Positions 16,201-25,379 of a stretch of DNA of 44,736 nucleotides are shown one piece after another. The DNA is from Candidatus Kuenenia hertensis (GTDB taxonomy: Bacteria; Planctomycetota; Brocadiia; Brocadiales; Brocadiaceae), in the NCBI GenBank assembly GCA_021646465.1, contig SOET01000035.1:1-44736 (forward strand). Reading direction: 5' to 3'. The position numbers and the translations under genes were made by a program. The notes below the pieces were generated by a model. It was not told the origin of the DNA, searched no databases, and was given only the letters and a program-made list of their open reading frames with translations. Positions within the stretch are counted from its first letter, which is position 1. Each line of letters begins with the position of its first letter.

Positions 16201-17178
16201 TCAAAAACTATGCAGATATCCCGTGCTTTTGCATATATGACATATAGTGTTTTTCTTATTTTTCTTTCCCAAAATTTCTTTTCGGGCGGAAATGTACATT
16301 TCGTTATTCCATATTTGGGCAAATGATTCCTTCTGAATATTGCCAAATGCAAATGTTTCACTATATACAGCGCAGCAGGGTAATACAGTACCATCCCAAT
16401 TAATAACGGTTTCTGTCCACGGAAGTGTGCAGGCTATCCGTTTTTTCTTTTTACCCGGGTATACTAAAAATTTCCGGTTTTCAGGTATCCATTCAGCGTC
16501 CCTTTCCAATGCGCTTTGTGTCGTTTCAAAGATTTCTTTTCCCATGTCGGGTCTCATCTTGTTTCTTTTAATCTTAATACCGATTTCTTTTGCCATTTTC
16601 TGTGCTTCTGCTATTTCATGTTCATTATGTTTAAAAACATGAAATAACCATACTAGTTTCGTCCTGCAGCCGGTCATTTCTTTTTTCTTTTGCACAAGCC
16701 GTTTCATATTATCTATCACCAGACCAAAATCTCCTCCGACATGGTATTTAAGGTACGTGTCCTTACTCGCACCATTGCAGGAAATGTACAGTATCTTTAA
16801 TCCCGACTGTAACAGTTCTGTAATATCAGTGTCGTCTAGTTTCAATGAAAGGTTTGTGCTTATTTTTACCTCTACTCCATATTGCCGGGCATAGAGGATC
16901 ATGGGCAGCAACTCTTTATTTAAAAGAGGTTCCCCCCAATTATATAACCTTATCAGGCGGAGGTATCCGCCAATTTCATCAAGTATTTTTTTGTATAATT
17001 CAAAAGAAATAAATCCCTTTTTGGCGCTGTTATCATGTTGCCCCGTCGGACATAAAGGACACCGCAAATTGCACACATTGCCGGATTCGATGGTAATTTT
17101 TGAAGGAAAATATGGCAAGCGTGTCTTGCCAAGGAAGATAGAGAGGCGGGATAGTATTAAATTAGATATCTTTTTCAT
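16201..17178 (-). CDS. Radical SAM protein with SPASM domain
   Basis: A 325-aa enzyme from ATG 17178, which overlaps the stop of the upstream GT2 gene (ATGA); an ORF start at 17220 is possible but lacks this coupling. CNLRCPLC gives C36, C40 and C43 of the CX3CX2C cluster. The C-terminal SPASM-like region has CTLPWTETVINWDGTVLPCC and CHICKSTG, able to bind one or two extra iron-sulfur clusters. Such proteins without a precursor peptide nearby often act in sugar or lipid modification in glycosylation clusters. Substrate unknown. It is the last gene of the minus-strand run from 22359. Confidence 0.87.
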   Translation of the reverse strand: MKKISNLILSRLSIFLGKTRLPYFPSKITIESGNVCNLRCPLCPTGQHDNSAKKGFISFELYKKILDEIGGYLRLIRLYNWGEPLLNKELLPMILYARQYGVEVKISTNLSLKLDDTDITELLQSGLKILYISCNGASKDTYLKYHVGGDFGLVIDNMKRLVQKKKEMTGCRTKLVWLFHVFKHNEHEIAEAQKMAKEIGIKIKRNKMRPDMGKEIFETTQSALERDAEWIPENRKFLVYPGKKKKRIACTLPWTETVINWDGTVLPCCAVYSETFAFGNIQKESFAQIWNNEMYISARKEILGKKNKKNTICHICKSTGYLHSF

Positions 17179-17954
17179 GACGAATTTTTCTCTATGCCAC
17201 TTCCCCGTGTACGTTCCCAAAGTTTTACGTATTTAACAAAGATGTAAAAAGAATTCGTAATCGCAAGAATGAAGCCGGGCAGGCCGTCTAAAAATCCTCT
17301 CTTTATTATGTATACCTTAATAAACTTGTAAAGCGGTCTGAAAACGAGCTGGAACAAACTGAAATCTTTATTCCGTTCTATCATAATGTCGGAAAAGATG
17401 TCAGAGTAATTATCAATCGTCCTTAGCTGGTGGGAAAGATTCCTGTAGTTAAAGTGATACAAGTCGTATTTCAGATACTGTGTTTTTCCCTCAATAATTA
17501 CCCGCCCGTGAGGGTTTGTTCCCTGCCATGTTCCGTGTCCCCTTTTGAAAAGCCGTAATTGATAATCGGGGTACCAGTCGCCGTGAAAAATCCAGCGGCC
17601 AAGGTAGCTGCTTCGTCTGGGGAAAAAAAAGCCGTCTGCCGTATCGGAGTTTTTGAGGGCATTTTGTATTTCCTTCGTAAGTTCCGGAGAAAGTCGTTCA
17701 TCGGCGTCCAGGCAAAGCAGCCAGTCTTTTGTCGCCAGTCCTATCGTATAATTCTTCTGATCGATATTTCCTCCCCATGCACGTTGATAAACTCGTTCCG
17801 TATATTCTTTGCAGATATCCACCGTTCTATCTGTACTGAAGGAATCCACCACAATGATTTCGTCTGCCCATTTGATACTTTCAAGGCAATCACGAATCCG
17901 GGCTTCTTCGTTAAAAGTGATAATACAAACGGAGATAGAATACTGTTGAGTCAT
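17175..17954 (-). CDS. GT2 glycosyltransferase, WaaE/KdtX type
   Basis: A 259-aa GT2 enzyme. SVCIITFNEEARIRDCLESI, ADEIIVVDSFSTDRT and CLDADERLSPEL are the hallmark segments of the WaaE/KdtX group of LPS core glycosyltransferases; FFFPRRSSYLGRWIFHGDWY and YQLRLFKRG continue the same family pattern. No membrane helix except a weakly hydrophobic C-terminus. It follows gyrA by 38 nt on the same strand and is coupled to the radical SAM gene. The donor is unknown; planctomycete core glycans are poorly defined. Confidence 0.87.
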   Translation of the reverse strand: MTQQYSISVCIITFNEEARIRDCLESIKWADEIIVVDSFSTDRTVDICKEYTERVYQRAWGGNIDQKNYTIGLATKDWLLCLDADERLSPELTKEIQNALKNSDTADGFFFPRRSSYLGRWIFHGDWYPDYQLRLFKRGHGTWQGTNPHGRVIIEGKTQYLKYDLYHFNYRNLSHQLRTIDNYSDIFSDIMIERNKDFSLFQLVFRPLYKFIKVYIIKRGFLDGLPGFILAITNSFYIFVKYVKLWERTRGSGIEKNSS

Positions 17955-17992
17955 TTATTTTATCCTGTTTATAGGATAAGGAAGGTATATAT

Positions 17993-20494
17993 TTAACTTT
18001 GTTCCGGTTCAGGGGCATTGCTTTCATCAGTAGGGGTATTGTTTTCGTATTCAGTTTCTTCCTGGGGTGGATTTTCCTCAGGAATTACGCGTGCAACTGA
18101 AATTAATTTGTCGGTTTTATCAATCTCAAAAAGTTTGACGCCCTGAGTATTTCTTCCGATAACTCGAATGGTATCTACCGGAGTGCGAATAATCTTTCCT
18201 CCTTTGGTTATCATGATTAATTCATCGCTTTCCCTGACGTCAAGTAATCCCACCACCTTCCCGTTTCTTTCGGTAGTTTTAATATTAATAACACCCTGTC
18301 CGCCTCTGTTTATTGCTGAGTACTCTTCAAAATTTGTTCGCTTGCCAAATCCGTTTTCACAGATAGTCATGAATGACGCTTGTTCATCGACAACAACCAT
18401 GCCGCGTACTTTATCACCCTTTTTAAGCGTTATTCCCTTTACCCCGCGCGTAACCCGCCCCATCGACCTGACGTCTTCTTCCGAAAAGCGTATAGCCTTT
18501 CCCTGTTCTGTCCCCAGAACGAGGTCTTGTTTTCCGGTGGTTAACTTTACCCCGATTAATGTATCGCCTTTATCGAGGTTAATTGCCATAATGCCGCCTT
18601 TTTTCGGGTTACCATAAGCATTAAGCACTGTCTTTTTAATAATACCATTGCTGGTCGCCATAACCAATTGCCGTTCATCAAAAGTGCGGACAGGGATGAG
18701 AGAGGTAACATTTTCTCCTTCTTTTAATTCCAGCAGATTAATAAGCGCCCTGCCTTTTGCTATTCTGCCCATTTGAGGAACATCGTATACCTTAAGCCAG
18801 TATACTCTGCCCTGATCCGTGAAAAAGAGGATATAGTCATGGGTTGAGGCGACAAATAAATGTTCGATAAAATCACCTTCTTTCATTTCAGCGCCGACAA
18901 CGCCCTTTCCCCCGCGTTGTTGTTTACGGTAAGAACTTAAGGGCAATCGTTTGATATATCCTTCATGGCTGATAATTACCGTAACATTTTCTTCCGCTAT
19001 GAGGTCTTCTATGTTTAAGTCTCCCACAGCACCAACAATTTCCGTTCGGCGTTTATCTCCAAACTGTTCTTTTATTTCCGTAACGTCTTTTTTAATAATA
19101 TCCAACACTAACTTTTCACTTGCCAATATAGCCATGTATTCCTTTATATCAGCGCATAGTTTTTCGTATTCGGCTTCAATTTTTCCTTGTTCAAGTCCTG
19201 TAAGTCTTTGAAGCCTCATATCCAGGATAGCATTTGCCTGGATTTCCGTAAGAGAAAATGAAGTAATAAGCCCTTTGCGTGCCGCATCAACTGTTTCCGA
19301 AGTTTTAATCAGCTCGATTACTTTGTCTATATTTTTTAAGGCTATCCTTAAACCTTCAAGCACATGTGCTCTGTTTTGTGCTTTTTCCAATAAAAATTTT
19401 GTTCTGTTGACGATAACAACTTTTCTGTGTTCAATATAGCAAACCAACAACTGCTTGAGATTAAGCGTTTCCGGACGATTGTTTACCAGCGCGATCATAA
19501 TAATACTGAAACTATCCTGCAGCTTTGTATGTTTATACAACTGGTTTAAAACGACCTCTTCATCCTCTCCCTTTTTCAGATCAATAACCAGGCGGCTTCC
19601 CTCTTTATCGCTTTCGTTCCTCACGTCAGAAATGCCCTTGATTTGATCTTCACGTACCAGGAGGGCAATGCGTTCCAAAATATTATCTCGGTTGAGTTGA
19701 TAAGGGATTTCCGTTACTACAATGCTCTTTTTCCCGCTTTTTGACGTCTCAACATGTGCCCGTGCCCGTACAACAATAGTCCCCCTGCCGGTTTTATACC
19801 CTTCCTTAATTCCCTCTGTTCCGCAAATTAACGCCCCGGTGGGGAAATCCGGCCCTTTGATCACTTTCATCAATTCTTCTATGGTAATGTCAGGATTGTC
19901 AATAACCATGGTAATTCCGTCACATATTTCATTTGTATTATGCGGCGGGATACTTGTTGCCATGCCAACGGCAATACCGGAACAACCATTACAAAGCAGG
20001 TTTGGGAATTTTGACGGCAGAACAACCGGCTCTGTACGGGTATCATCATAGTTGGAAACATAATCCACCGTTTTCTTTTCCAGATCCTCCATGATTGTCA
20101 TTGTTACATCCGTCATGCGTGCTTCCGTATATCGCATCGCAGCAGGAGGATCTCCGTCAATTGATCCGAAATTTCCCTGACCTTTGATAAGAGGATAACG
20201 GTAATTAAAATCCTGCGCCATACGAACGAGGGTAGGATACACTACCTGTTCGCCATGAGGGTGATAGTTTCCGGTGGTATCTCCGGCGATTTTGGCGCAT
20301 TTCCTGAATTTAGCCCTCGGGGTCAGGTTCAGATCATTCATAGCGACAAGTATACGCCTCTGCGAAGGTTTCAATCCGTCTCTGACGTCAGGAAGTGCCC
20401 TGCTCATGATAACGCTCATGGCATAGCTGAGATACGAATCCTTCATTTCTTCTTCAATGAATAAGTCTTTTATGTTTTCTCTTCTTTCTGACAT
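17993..20494 (-). CDS. gyrA: DNA gyrase subunit A
   Basis: An 833-aa type IIA topoisomerase subunit that cuts and rejoins DNA with GyrB. SYAMSVIMSRALPDVRDGLKP opens the winged-helix region; the catalytic tyrosine is Y122 in AAMRYTEARM. The GyrA-box QQRGGKGV (about residue 530) and the pinwheel repeats that follow identify a gyrase rather than a ParC. The quinolone-determining region reads HPHGEQVVYPTLVRMAQ: by E. coli numbering position 83 is Gln instead of Ser and 87 is Pro instead of Asp. An acidic Pro/Glu-rich tail follows. It starts 11 nt after the MBL gene and belongs to the minus-strand run. Confidence 0.95.
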   Translation of the reverse strand: MSERRENIKDLFIEEEMKDSYLSYAMSVIMSRALPDVRDGLKPSQRRILVAMNDLNLTPRAKFRKCAKIAGDTTGNYHPHGEQVVYPTLVRMAQDFNYRYPLIKGQGNFGSIDGDPPAAMRYTEARMTDVTMTIMEDLEKKTVDYVSNYDDTRTEPVVLPSKFPNLLCNGCSGIAVGMATSIPPHNTNEICDGITMVIDNPDITIEELMKVIKGPDFPTGALICGTEGIKEGYKTGRGTIVVRARAHVETSKSGKKSIVVTEIPYQLNRDNILERIALLVREDQIKGISDVRNESDKEGSRLVIDLKKGEDEEVVLNQLYKHTKLQDSFSIIMIALVNNRPETLNLKQLLVCYIEHRKVVIVNRTKFLLEKAQNRAHVLEGLRIALKNIDKVIELIKTSETVDAARKGLITSFSLTEIQANAILDMRLQRLTGLEQGKIEAEYEKLCADIKEYMAILASEKLVLDIIKKDVTEIKEQFGDKRRTEIVGAVGDLNIEDLIAEENVTVIISHEGYIKRLPLSSYRKQQRGGKGVVGAEMKEGDFIEHLFVASTHDYILFFTDQGRVYWLKVYDVPQMGRIAKGRALINLLELKEGENVTSLIPVRTFDERQLVMATSNGIIKKTVLNAYGNPKKGGIMAINLDKGDTLIGVKLTTGKQDLVLGTEQGKAIRFSEEDVRSMGRVTRGVKGITLKKGDKVRGMVVVDEQASFMTICENGFGKRTNFEEYSAINRGGQGVINIKTTERNGKVVGLLDVRESDELIMITKGGKIIRTPVDTIRVIGRNTQGVKLFEIDKTDKLISVARVIPEENPPQEETEYENNTPTDESNAPEPEQS

Positions 20495-20505
20495 CTGCTA
20501 CTTTC

Positions 20506-21162
20506 TTATTGGAGAAAAGTGTTATTTTTTTTCTCTTCTGCTAAGGTTGTAGATGGACCATGTCCGGGATAGACGATTGTTCTCTCGTCAAGGACGAGTA
20601 ATTTATTCCTGATAGAGTGTAAAAGTATTTCCTGGCTGCATCCCGGAAAATCAGTGCGGCCTATTCCATCTTTAAAAAGACTGTCACCGGAAAACAACAC
20701 GGGCGGCTGTCCGTTTTCCTGATTTTTACCGTAGAGACATATCCCTCCGGGTGTGTGGCCGGGAGTATGAAGTATTTCAAAAACACATTTACCTATTGAG
20801 ATATTATCCCCGTCTTTAAGCAATCGGTCTGCGAGAGGAGACCGCACCGTTTTGCCACCGTAAAAGGCGGCAAGGATTGAGAGGTTTTTTGCGGGATAAG
20901 GCAGCATATCCTGGTCTTTTTCGTGTATACAAATTTGTATCTCAGGGAAAGTCTCTTTCAGTAAAGCATTTGCCCCGATATGATCTCCATGGCCATGGGT
21001 AATTACGATATGTTTTGGAACTAATTTCAATTCATTGAGAAATGTAATAATTTTTTCCGCGTCGGCTCCCGGATCAATAATCATTGCTTCAACAGAATCA
21101 TCATCTTTCACAATATAGGTACATACCTGCAATGGTCCGACATTTATCTTTTTGATAATCAT
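20506..21162 (-). CDS. MBL-fold hydrolase (glyoxalase II-like)
   Basis: A 218-aa single-domain metallo-beta-lactamase protein. THGHGDHIGA gives the H56-x-H58-x-D60-H61 metal motif, HTPGHTPGGICLY the third-ligand loop, SGDSLFKDGIGRTDFPG the bridging Asp, and VYPGHGPST the last His. This arrangement is that of YcbL-like glyoxalase II homologues, which hydrolyse thioesters such as S-lactoylglutathione. The C-terminal glutathione-binding domain of true glyoxalase II is absent, so the physiological thioester is uncertain. It lies 6 nt from the tandem NDK gene and 11 nt from gyrA. Confidence 0.88.
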   Translation of the reverse strand: MIIKKINVGPLQVCTYIVKDDDSVEAMIIDPGADAEKIITFLNELKLVPKHIVITHGHGDHIGANALLKETFPEIQICIHEKDQDMLPYPAKNLSILAAFYGGKTVRSPLADRLLKDGDNISIGKCVFEILHTPGHTPGGICLYGKNQENGQPPVLFSGDSLFKDGIGRTDFPGCSQEILLHSIRNKLLVLDERTIVYPGHGPSTTLAEEKKNNTFLQ

Positions 21163-21168
21163 TTATAA

Positions 21169-22359
21169 TTATTTATTGCTTAAATATTCTTCTATCAGAT
21201 TCCTCAGTTCCTGCGTGCTTTTGCTGTCCCACAATCCGATAATCTTTCTTTCCCGTTCTGCATTTTCTAAAGAATCTGAGGCATGGGCCGCGTTTTTCAT
21301 AATATCCTCCCCATAGATTCTTCGCACCTTGCCTGGCTCGCCTTTTTTCGAATCGGTAGGTCCCAAAATATTTCTTATTTCATTAATTGCGTTTGGCCCA
21401 CGATATAAAAGGGCAAGGCAACGAGTCGTTCCGGGCTTCCTTTTCTCAGACTCTGTGGCCTTTGCCACATCCAATCCGGTCATGTAATGCACAATTTTAT
21501 TAAACTCGTGTATCGCATTCATCCCTTTTAACTGTTCTGTTAATTGCGCCGCATGGTCATTTATCGTTGTCTCCGGGATCTCAAAAGAGAAAATGGATTT
21601 TAGACCTTCTTTTAATTGTACCGCAATTTTCTCAGGTTTTGGTTTCAACTTTTCTTCAAAGATGCTTACCAGCGGACCGTAAAATTCTTCCGCCTGGGCA
21701 ATACTCATAGTCAATAATTTTATGCCGACAATAAATAAACCCGTTCTTGAAAACATATCGATGATATTACCTGGCAGTGGACTTTGTTTTTCAAAAGGTT
21801 TTAAAATTACCAGTGTTGTTTCCGGTTTTGCTCCTTCAGAAAACGTAACAATATTCTCCAGAATTCCGCCATCGGTTGTTAAATAATCCGAGAACAGTTT
21901 CAGTTGTTTCTTGTTGGAGTTATGATCGGCAGCAGTCAAAACTGCAGGTTCAAAATATTCAACTGTGCCGTCTGAACGTTCTATGTAATCGCCAAAACTA
22001 CCGCGAATAGTATGGCCCTGAAAACTTGAAATAGGGCCGATCACATCGTCTTTTAATTTTTTAATGGCATTGTGTCCTTTGAAAAAAAGCAGTACCGCCC
22101 TGTTGGTAATGCCAAATTTGTTTCCTTTTCTCAAGCTGCTGTTAATGTAATTAATCATAACTTCTTTCCATGAGGATTTCCCTTCCTGTTCCTCAATGGT
22201 CGCGCAATATTTCTCAACAAATTCATCGCTCGGAGCAAACATTGTCGCCCCGATAAACTCGAGATTTGATAGTGAAAGCAAACGGCCTAAAATACCTCCG
22301 GTACGGCTCTTTAAAAGGCTGTAAGGTGTTATTAACGCGTAAGTTAGTTCTTCTTCCAT
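21169..22359 (-). CDS. Tandem nucleoside-diphosphate-kinase-like protein
   Basis: A 396-aa protein from ATG 22359, chosen because GGAGA lies 8 nt ahead; a longer frame reaches 22452. Two NDK-like modules are visible. The first (LTYALITPYSLLKSRTGGIL ... ALLFFKGHNAIKKLKDDVIG) has ALTAAD where the catalytic His motif should be. The second (TTLVILKPFEKQ ... CLALLYRGPNAINEIRNILG) ends in NAAHASDSLENAERE, with H359 in the place of the catalytic His of NxxHxSDS. So one half looks degenerate and one potentially active. Standard NDKs are about 140 aa; each module here carries inserts. Confidence 0.75.
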   Translation of the reverse strand: MEEELTYALITPYSLLKSRTGGILGRLLSLSNLEFIGATMFAPSDEFVEKYCATIEEQEGKSSWKEVMINYINSSLRKGNKFGITNRAVLLFFKGHNAIKKLKDDVIGPISSFQGHTIRGSFGDYIERSDGTVEYFEPAVLTAADHNSNKKQLKLFSDYLTTDGGILENIVTFSEGAKPETTLVILKPFEKQSPLPGNIIDMFSRTGLFIVGIKLLTMSIAQAEEFYGPLVSIFEEKLKPKPEKIAVQLKEGLKSIFSFEIPETTINDHAAQLTEQLKGMNAIHEFNKIVHYMTGLDVAKATESEKRKPGTTRCLALLYRGPNAINEIRNILGPTDSKKGEPGKVRRIYGEDIMKNAAHASDSLENAERERKIIGLWDSKSTQELRNLIEEYLSNK

Positions 22360-22568
22360 AATAACGTTCGTTCTCCAAAAACAAGTAAAAACCAAGGAAT
22401 TATAAAAAGTTAAATGATAACACAATAAGTATATTTGGTCAAATACTTTCAACTAAAGTATATATACAAAATAAAGGGATTTAATGCTCCGTATATGGGG
22501 TAATTTTTATTTATCCATATGTTTGGTTTAATGGGTCCTATAGCAAAATCAAAACGAATGCTATGAAG

Positions 22569-22597
22569 TTGACTCGTTGCACGTGAAGTGATACACT
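22569..22597 (+). promoter_or_regulatory. Candidate sigma70 promoter for folC
   Basis: TTGACT (22569-22574), 17 bp, then TACACT (22592-22597), about 80 bp before the folC start in the divergent gap. Start of transcription would be near 22604, just at the palindrome that follows. Confidence 0.4.
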
Positions 22598-22604
22598 TTT
22601 TTTA

Positions 22605-22622
22605 TTTGTAAGTTCTTACAAA
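22605..22622. promoter_or_regulatory. Operator-like palindrome TTTGTAAG/CTTACAAA
   Basis: Perfect 8-bp arms around a 2-nt spacer lie immediately downstream of the candidate folC promoter and about 245 bp upstream of the divergent NDK start. Its size and place suit a repressor site, but no regulator is encoded nearby. Confidence 0.4.
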
Positions 22623-22678
22623 GTATGCAGTTTTTTGTTTATGGTGATTATAACATGTTTTCTGAAGGTTGATTATAT

Positions 22679-24061
22679 ATGGATACAAAAAATAATTTAG
22701 ACTTACCGTCATACGAAGAGGCATATGCGTTTCTTAACAAATCCCTCGACTATGAAAAGCTCATCAGTTACCAGTATAATGCATCAACGTTCAGCCTTGA
22801 CAGGATGGTTCGGTTGCTTGAACAAGTAGGTAATCCTCACAGGGAATTTCCCTCTCTCCATATAACAGGGACAAAAGGAAAAGGATCAACCGCGATTATG
22901 CTGTCAACCATTTTTCAACATGCCGGATATAAGACCGGACTCTTTACTTCCCCGCATTTGACAGACCTTAAAGAGCGGATTCAGCTAAACCATAAGAATA
23001 TATCAGAAGCGGAATTTACCGATGCACTGAACATGCTTGGTCCGTATATTCAGCATTTGAGAAATACGAATCCCTCTGAATCTCCCACTTTTTTTGAAAT
23101 ACTTACCGCAATATGTTTCCTTTATTTCAGGAAAAAAAAGGTAAATATGGCCATTCTGGAAGTAGGAATGGGAGGACGGTTAGATTCTACCAATGTAATA
23201 ATGCCGCTCGCCTCCATTATTACCAATATCGGCCTTGACCATGTCAATATTCTGGGGCATACGATACCCGAAATAGCGTATGAAAAGGCGGGAATTATTA
23301 AAAAAGGCATACCGGTACTTTCTGCTGTGGAAAAACCGGAAGCCCTTTCCGTTGTTAATAAGGTATGCGAAGAAAAGAGAGCGCCTCTTTATCTCCTGGG
23401 TAAAGATATTCAAATAGAAGATGCACGACCGTATACAAAACACGGTACAAAAGGGTTGTTGTGTACTATAAAAACCTGGCAACATACGTATGAAAATTTG
23501 TTTATTTCTCTCCTGGGAATACATCAGGCAAAAAACTGTGCGGTGGCATTAGGGGCGTTGGAAATCCTGCATGATCAAAACAACATTTTCATCGACAATG
23601 AAACCATACGCGGGGCGCTTGCACATATTCAGTGTCCGGGTCGTATAGAGGTTTTAAGGGAAAATCCATTGATAGTGCTGGATTATGCCCATACGGTTGA
23701 ATCAATGGCATCTTTACGGGAAACCTTGTTTGAAAATTTTACCTTCGATAAACTGATTATCATATTAGGATTCTCACAGGATAAGGAACTGGACAATATT
23801 CTTCAGGAAATTGTGCCATTTGCAAACGTTATTTTCGTTACAAAGAGCATGAATTCCCGTGCTGCTCCCCCGGAAGAGTTAGCCAAAAAGATAAAAGTAG
23901 TATATGGAAAACAAGTTGAAATATATGAGAGCACCAGAACCGCAGTAATTGCCGCACAAAGCACCGCTTCCCGTAACGATTTAGTGTGTATTACCGGGTC
24001 AGCATACATTGCAGGTGAAGCAAAGCAGGAATTGATGCGTCAAAGTTTTGCTGTGGCATAA
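22679..24061 (+). CDS. folC: Folylpolyglutamate synthase/dihydrofolate synthase
   Basis: A 460-aa Mur-ligase-family enzyme that adds glutamate to dihydropteroate or tetrahydrofolate with ATP. GTKGKGST (residues 64-71) is the P-loop, LFTSPHLTDLKERIQLN the folate-loop region, and LEVGMGGRLDSTNVI the family's second signature. GLDHVNILGHTIPEIAYEKAGIIK and VLDYAHTVESM mark the middle and C-terminal domains. Length and order are normal. The following mnmE-like gene begins 11 nt after the stop, so the two one-carbon-linked functions are probably co-transcribed. Confidence 0.93.
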   Translation: MDTKNNLDLPSYEEAYAFLNKSLDYEKLISYQYNASTFSLDRMVRLLEQVGNPHREFPSLHITGTKGKGSTAIMLSTIFQHAGYKTGLFTSPHLTDLKERIQLNHKNISEAEFTDALNMLGPYIQHLRNTNPSESPTFFEILTAICFLYFRKKKVNMAILEVGMGGRLDSTNVIMPLASIITNIGLDHVNILGHTIPEIAYEKAGIIKKGIPVLSAVEKPEALSVVNKVCEEKRAPLYLLGKDIQIEDARPYTKHGTKGLLCTIKTWQHTYENLFISLLGIHQAKNCAVALGALEILHDQNNIFIDNETIRGALAHIQCPGRIEVLRENPLIVLDYAHTVESMASLRETLFENFTFDKLIIILGFSQDKELDNILQEIVPFANVIFVTKSMNSRAAPPEELAKKIKVVYGKQVEIYESTRTAVIAAQSTASRNDLVCITGSAYIAGEAKQELMRQSFAVA

Positions 24062-24071
24062 TTTTAATAAA

Positions 24072-25379
24072 ATGAATATCAGTCTCTATAACAAAACAAT
24101 TGCAGCGATAGTAACCCCTCTGGGAGAAGGGGGAATTGGCAAGATTGTTGTTTCCGGTCCCGAATCTTTAAATATTGTGAATAAATTATTTGAAGGGAAG
24201 CACATAAAGGACCTTTGCGACGCGGAAAACAATAAACTTTATTACGGCCATGTCGTTAATGGCAACCAAAGGATCGATGAGGTTATCTTGAATGTTGAGA
24301 AACATGAGAGTAGTTTCACCGGCGAAGATATAGTTGAGATAAATTGTCATGGCGGTATTCGTATTCTCATGCGGGTGTATGAACTGATTATTTCGCATGG
24401 GGCAAAAAAGGTAGATTGGGAGGGGCTTGCAGCACAAGCGATTGAAAAGAAAAAAATAGATGCTATTCAAAAAGAGGCTTTAAGAGAACTCGTTACATCG
24501 CGCACAAAATTATGTGCAAAAGTGCTTCTCGACCAATACAAAGGGGCATTATCAAAAATACTTCATGAATGCATGGACATAATAAAAGGAGCAGAATGTT
24601 TTCCCGGAGGGAAGGAAAACACTGACGTAAGAAACGATTCTTTTATCAAAGAAATTGCACATCGTATTGAACCTCTGCTAAACACCGCTTCGTTCGGTAT
24701 GGCATTGACAGCTCCCCAGGCTATAGTAATCCTTGGCAAGCCAAACGTTGGCAAATCAACGCTGATTAACGCTATACTTGGCGAAGAGCAAATGATCGTA
24801 CATCATGAACCGGGCACAACACGCGATTATGCAAGTGAAATCGTCTCTATTGCAGATATCCCATTTGAAATTATCGATACGGCGGGTATGAGAAAAACAG
24901 AAGACATGCTGGAATCTATGAGCATCGAAATGACGCGGGAACAGCTCCGGCGCGCAGATAAGGTACTTGCCGTTTTTGATAATTCAAAGCCGTTCGATCA
25001 TGAGGATTGGGAGATATTAGGCGCCCTGAAATTGTGGAAAACGGCAAAAGATTGCGAAATGCAGAGAACGCGTATCATAATTCCTGTGATAAACAAAAAC
25101 GATCTTCCCGCACAATTAGACAAAAAGATCATTGAATCACAAATTGCATCTCCGGTATGTTATATTTCCGCTCAAAAAAAGGAAGGACTGGACGTTATAT
25201 ATGAAAAACTGGTGCAGGAGTTTGATACATGCTATCACCCGGGAACGCCTGTTGTATTTAATAAAAGGCAATTTTATTTACTTTCGAGGGCATGCCGGAC
25301 GTTACAAACAATAATATCCCGTGCCGCCGCCATACGTGAATTAGAGGATATTTTTACAGAATGTTTGTGGGAAACCTAA
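24072..25379 (+). CDS. Divergent MnmE/TrmE-like tRNA modification GTPase
   Basis: A 435-aa protein from ATG 24072 with the MnmE layout: N-terminal folate-binding-like domain ([34 protein letters not shown]), helical middle, and G domain from about residue 219 with [23 protein letters not shown] and NKND. Two MnmE hallmarks are missing: the GEFTKRAFLNGK-type segment (here [20 protein letters not shown]) and the C-terminal FCIGK with its essential Cys (the protein ends [10 protein letters not shown]). It may be a paralogue with an altered reaction, or a GTPase-only regulator. True MnmE works with MnmG on the tRNA wobble uridine. Its end overlaps the glyQ end by 4 bp. Confidence 0.8.
   Translation: MNISLYNKTIAAIVTPLGEGGIGKIVVSGPESLNIVNKLFEGKHIKDLCDAENNKLYYGHVVNGNQRIDEVILNVEKHESSFTGEDIVEINCHGGIRILMRVYELIISHGAKKVDWEGLAAQAIEKKKIDAIQKEALRELVTSRTKLCAKVLLDQYKGALSKILHECMDIIKGAECFPGGKENTDVRNDSFIKEIAHRIEPLLNTASFGMALTAPQAIVILGKPNVGKSTLINAILGEEQMIVHHEPGTTRDYASEIVSIADIPFEIIDTAGMRKTEDMLESMSIEMTREQLRRADKVLAVFDNSKPFDHEDWEILGALKLWKTAKDCEMQRTRIIIPVINKNDLPAQLDKKIIESQIASPVCYISAQKKEGLDVIYEKLVQEFDTCYHPGTPVVFNKRQFYLLSRACRTLQTIISRAAAIRELEDIFTECLWET

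Noticed and set aside
18168-18617. 149-aa plus-strand frame inside gyrA
   Set aside because: gyrA is unambiguous on the other strand; the frame is a shadow of its codon pattern.
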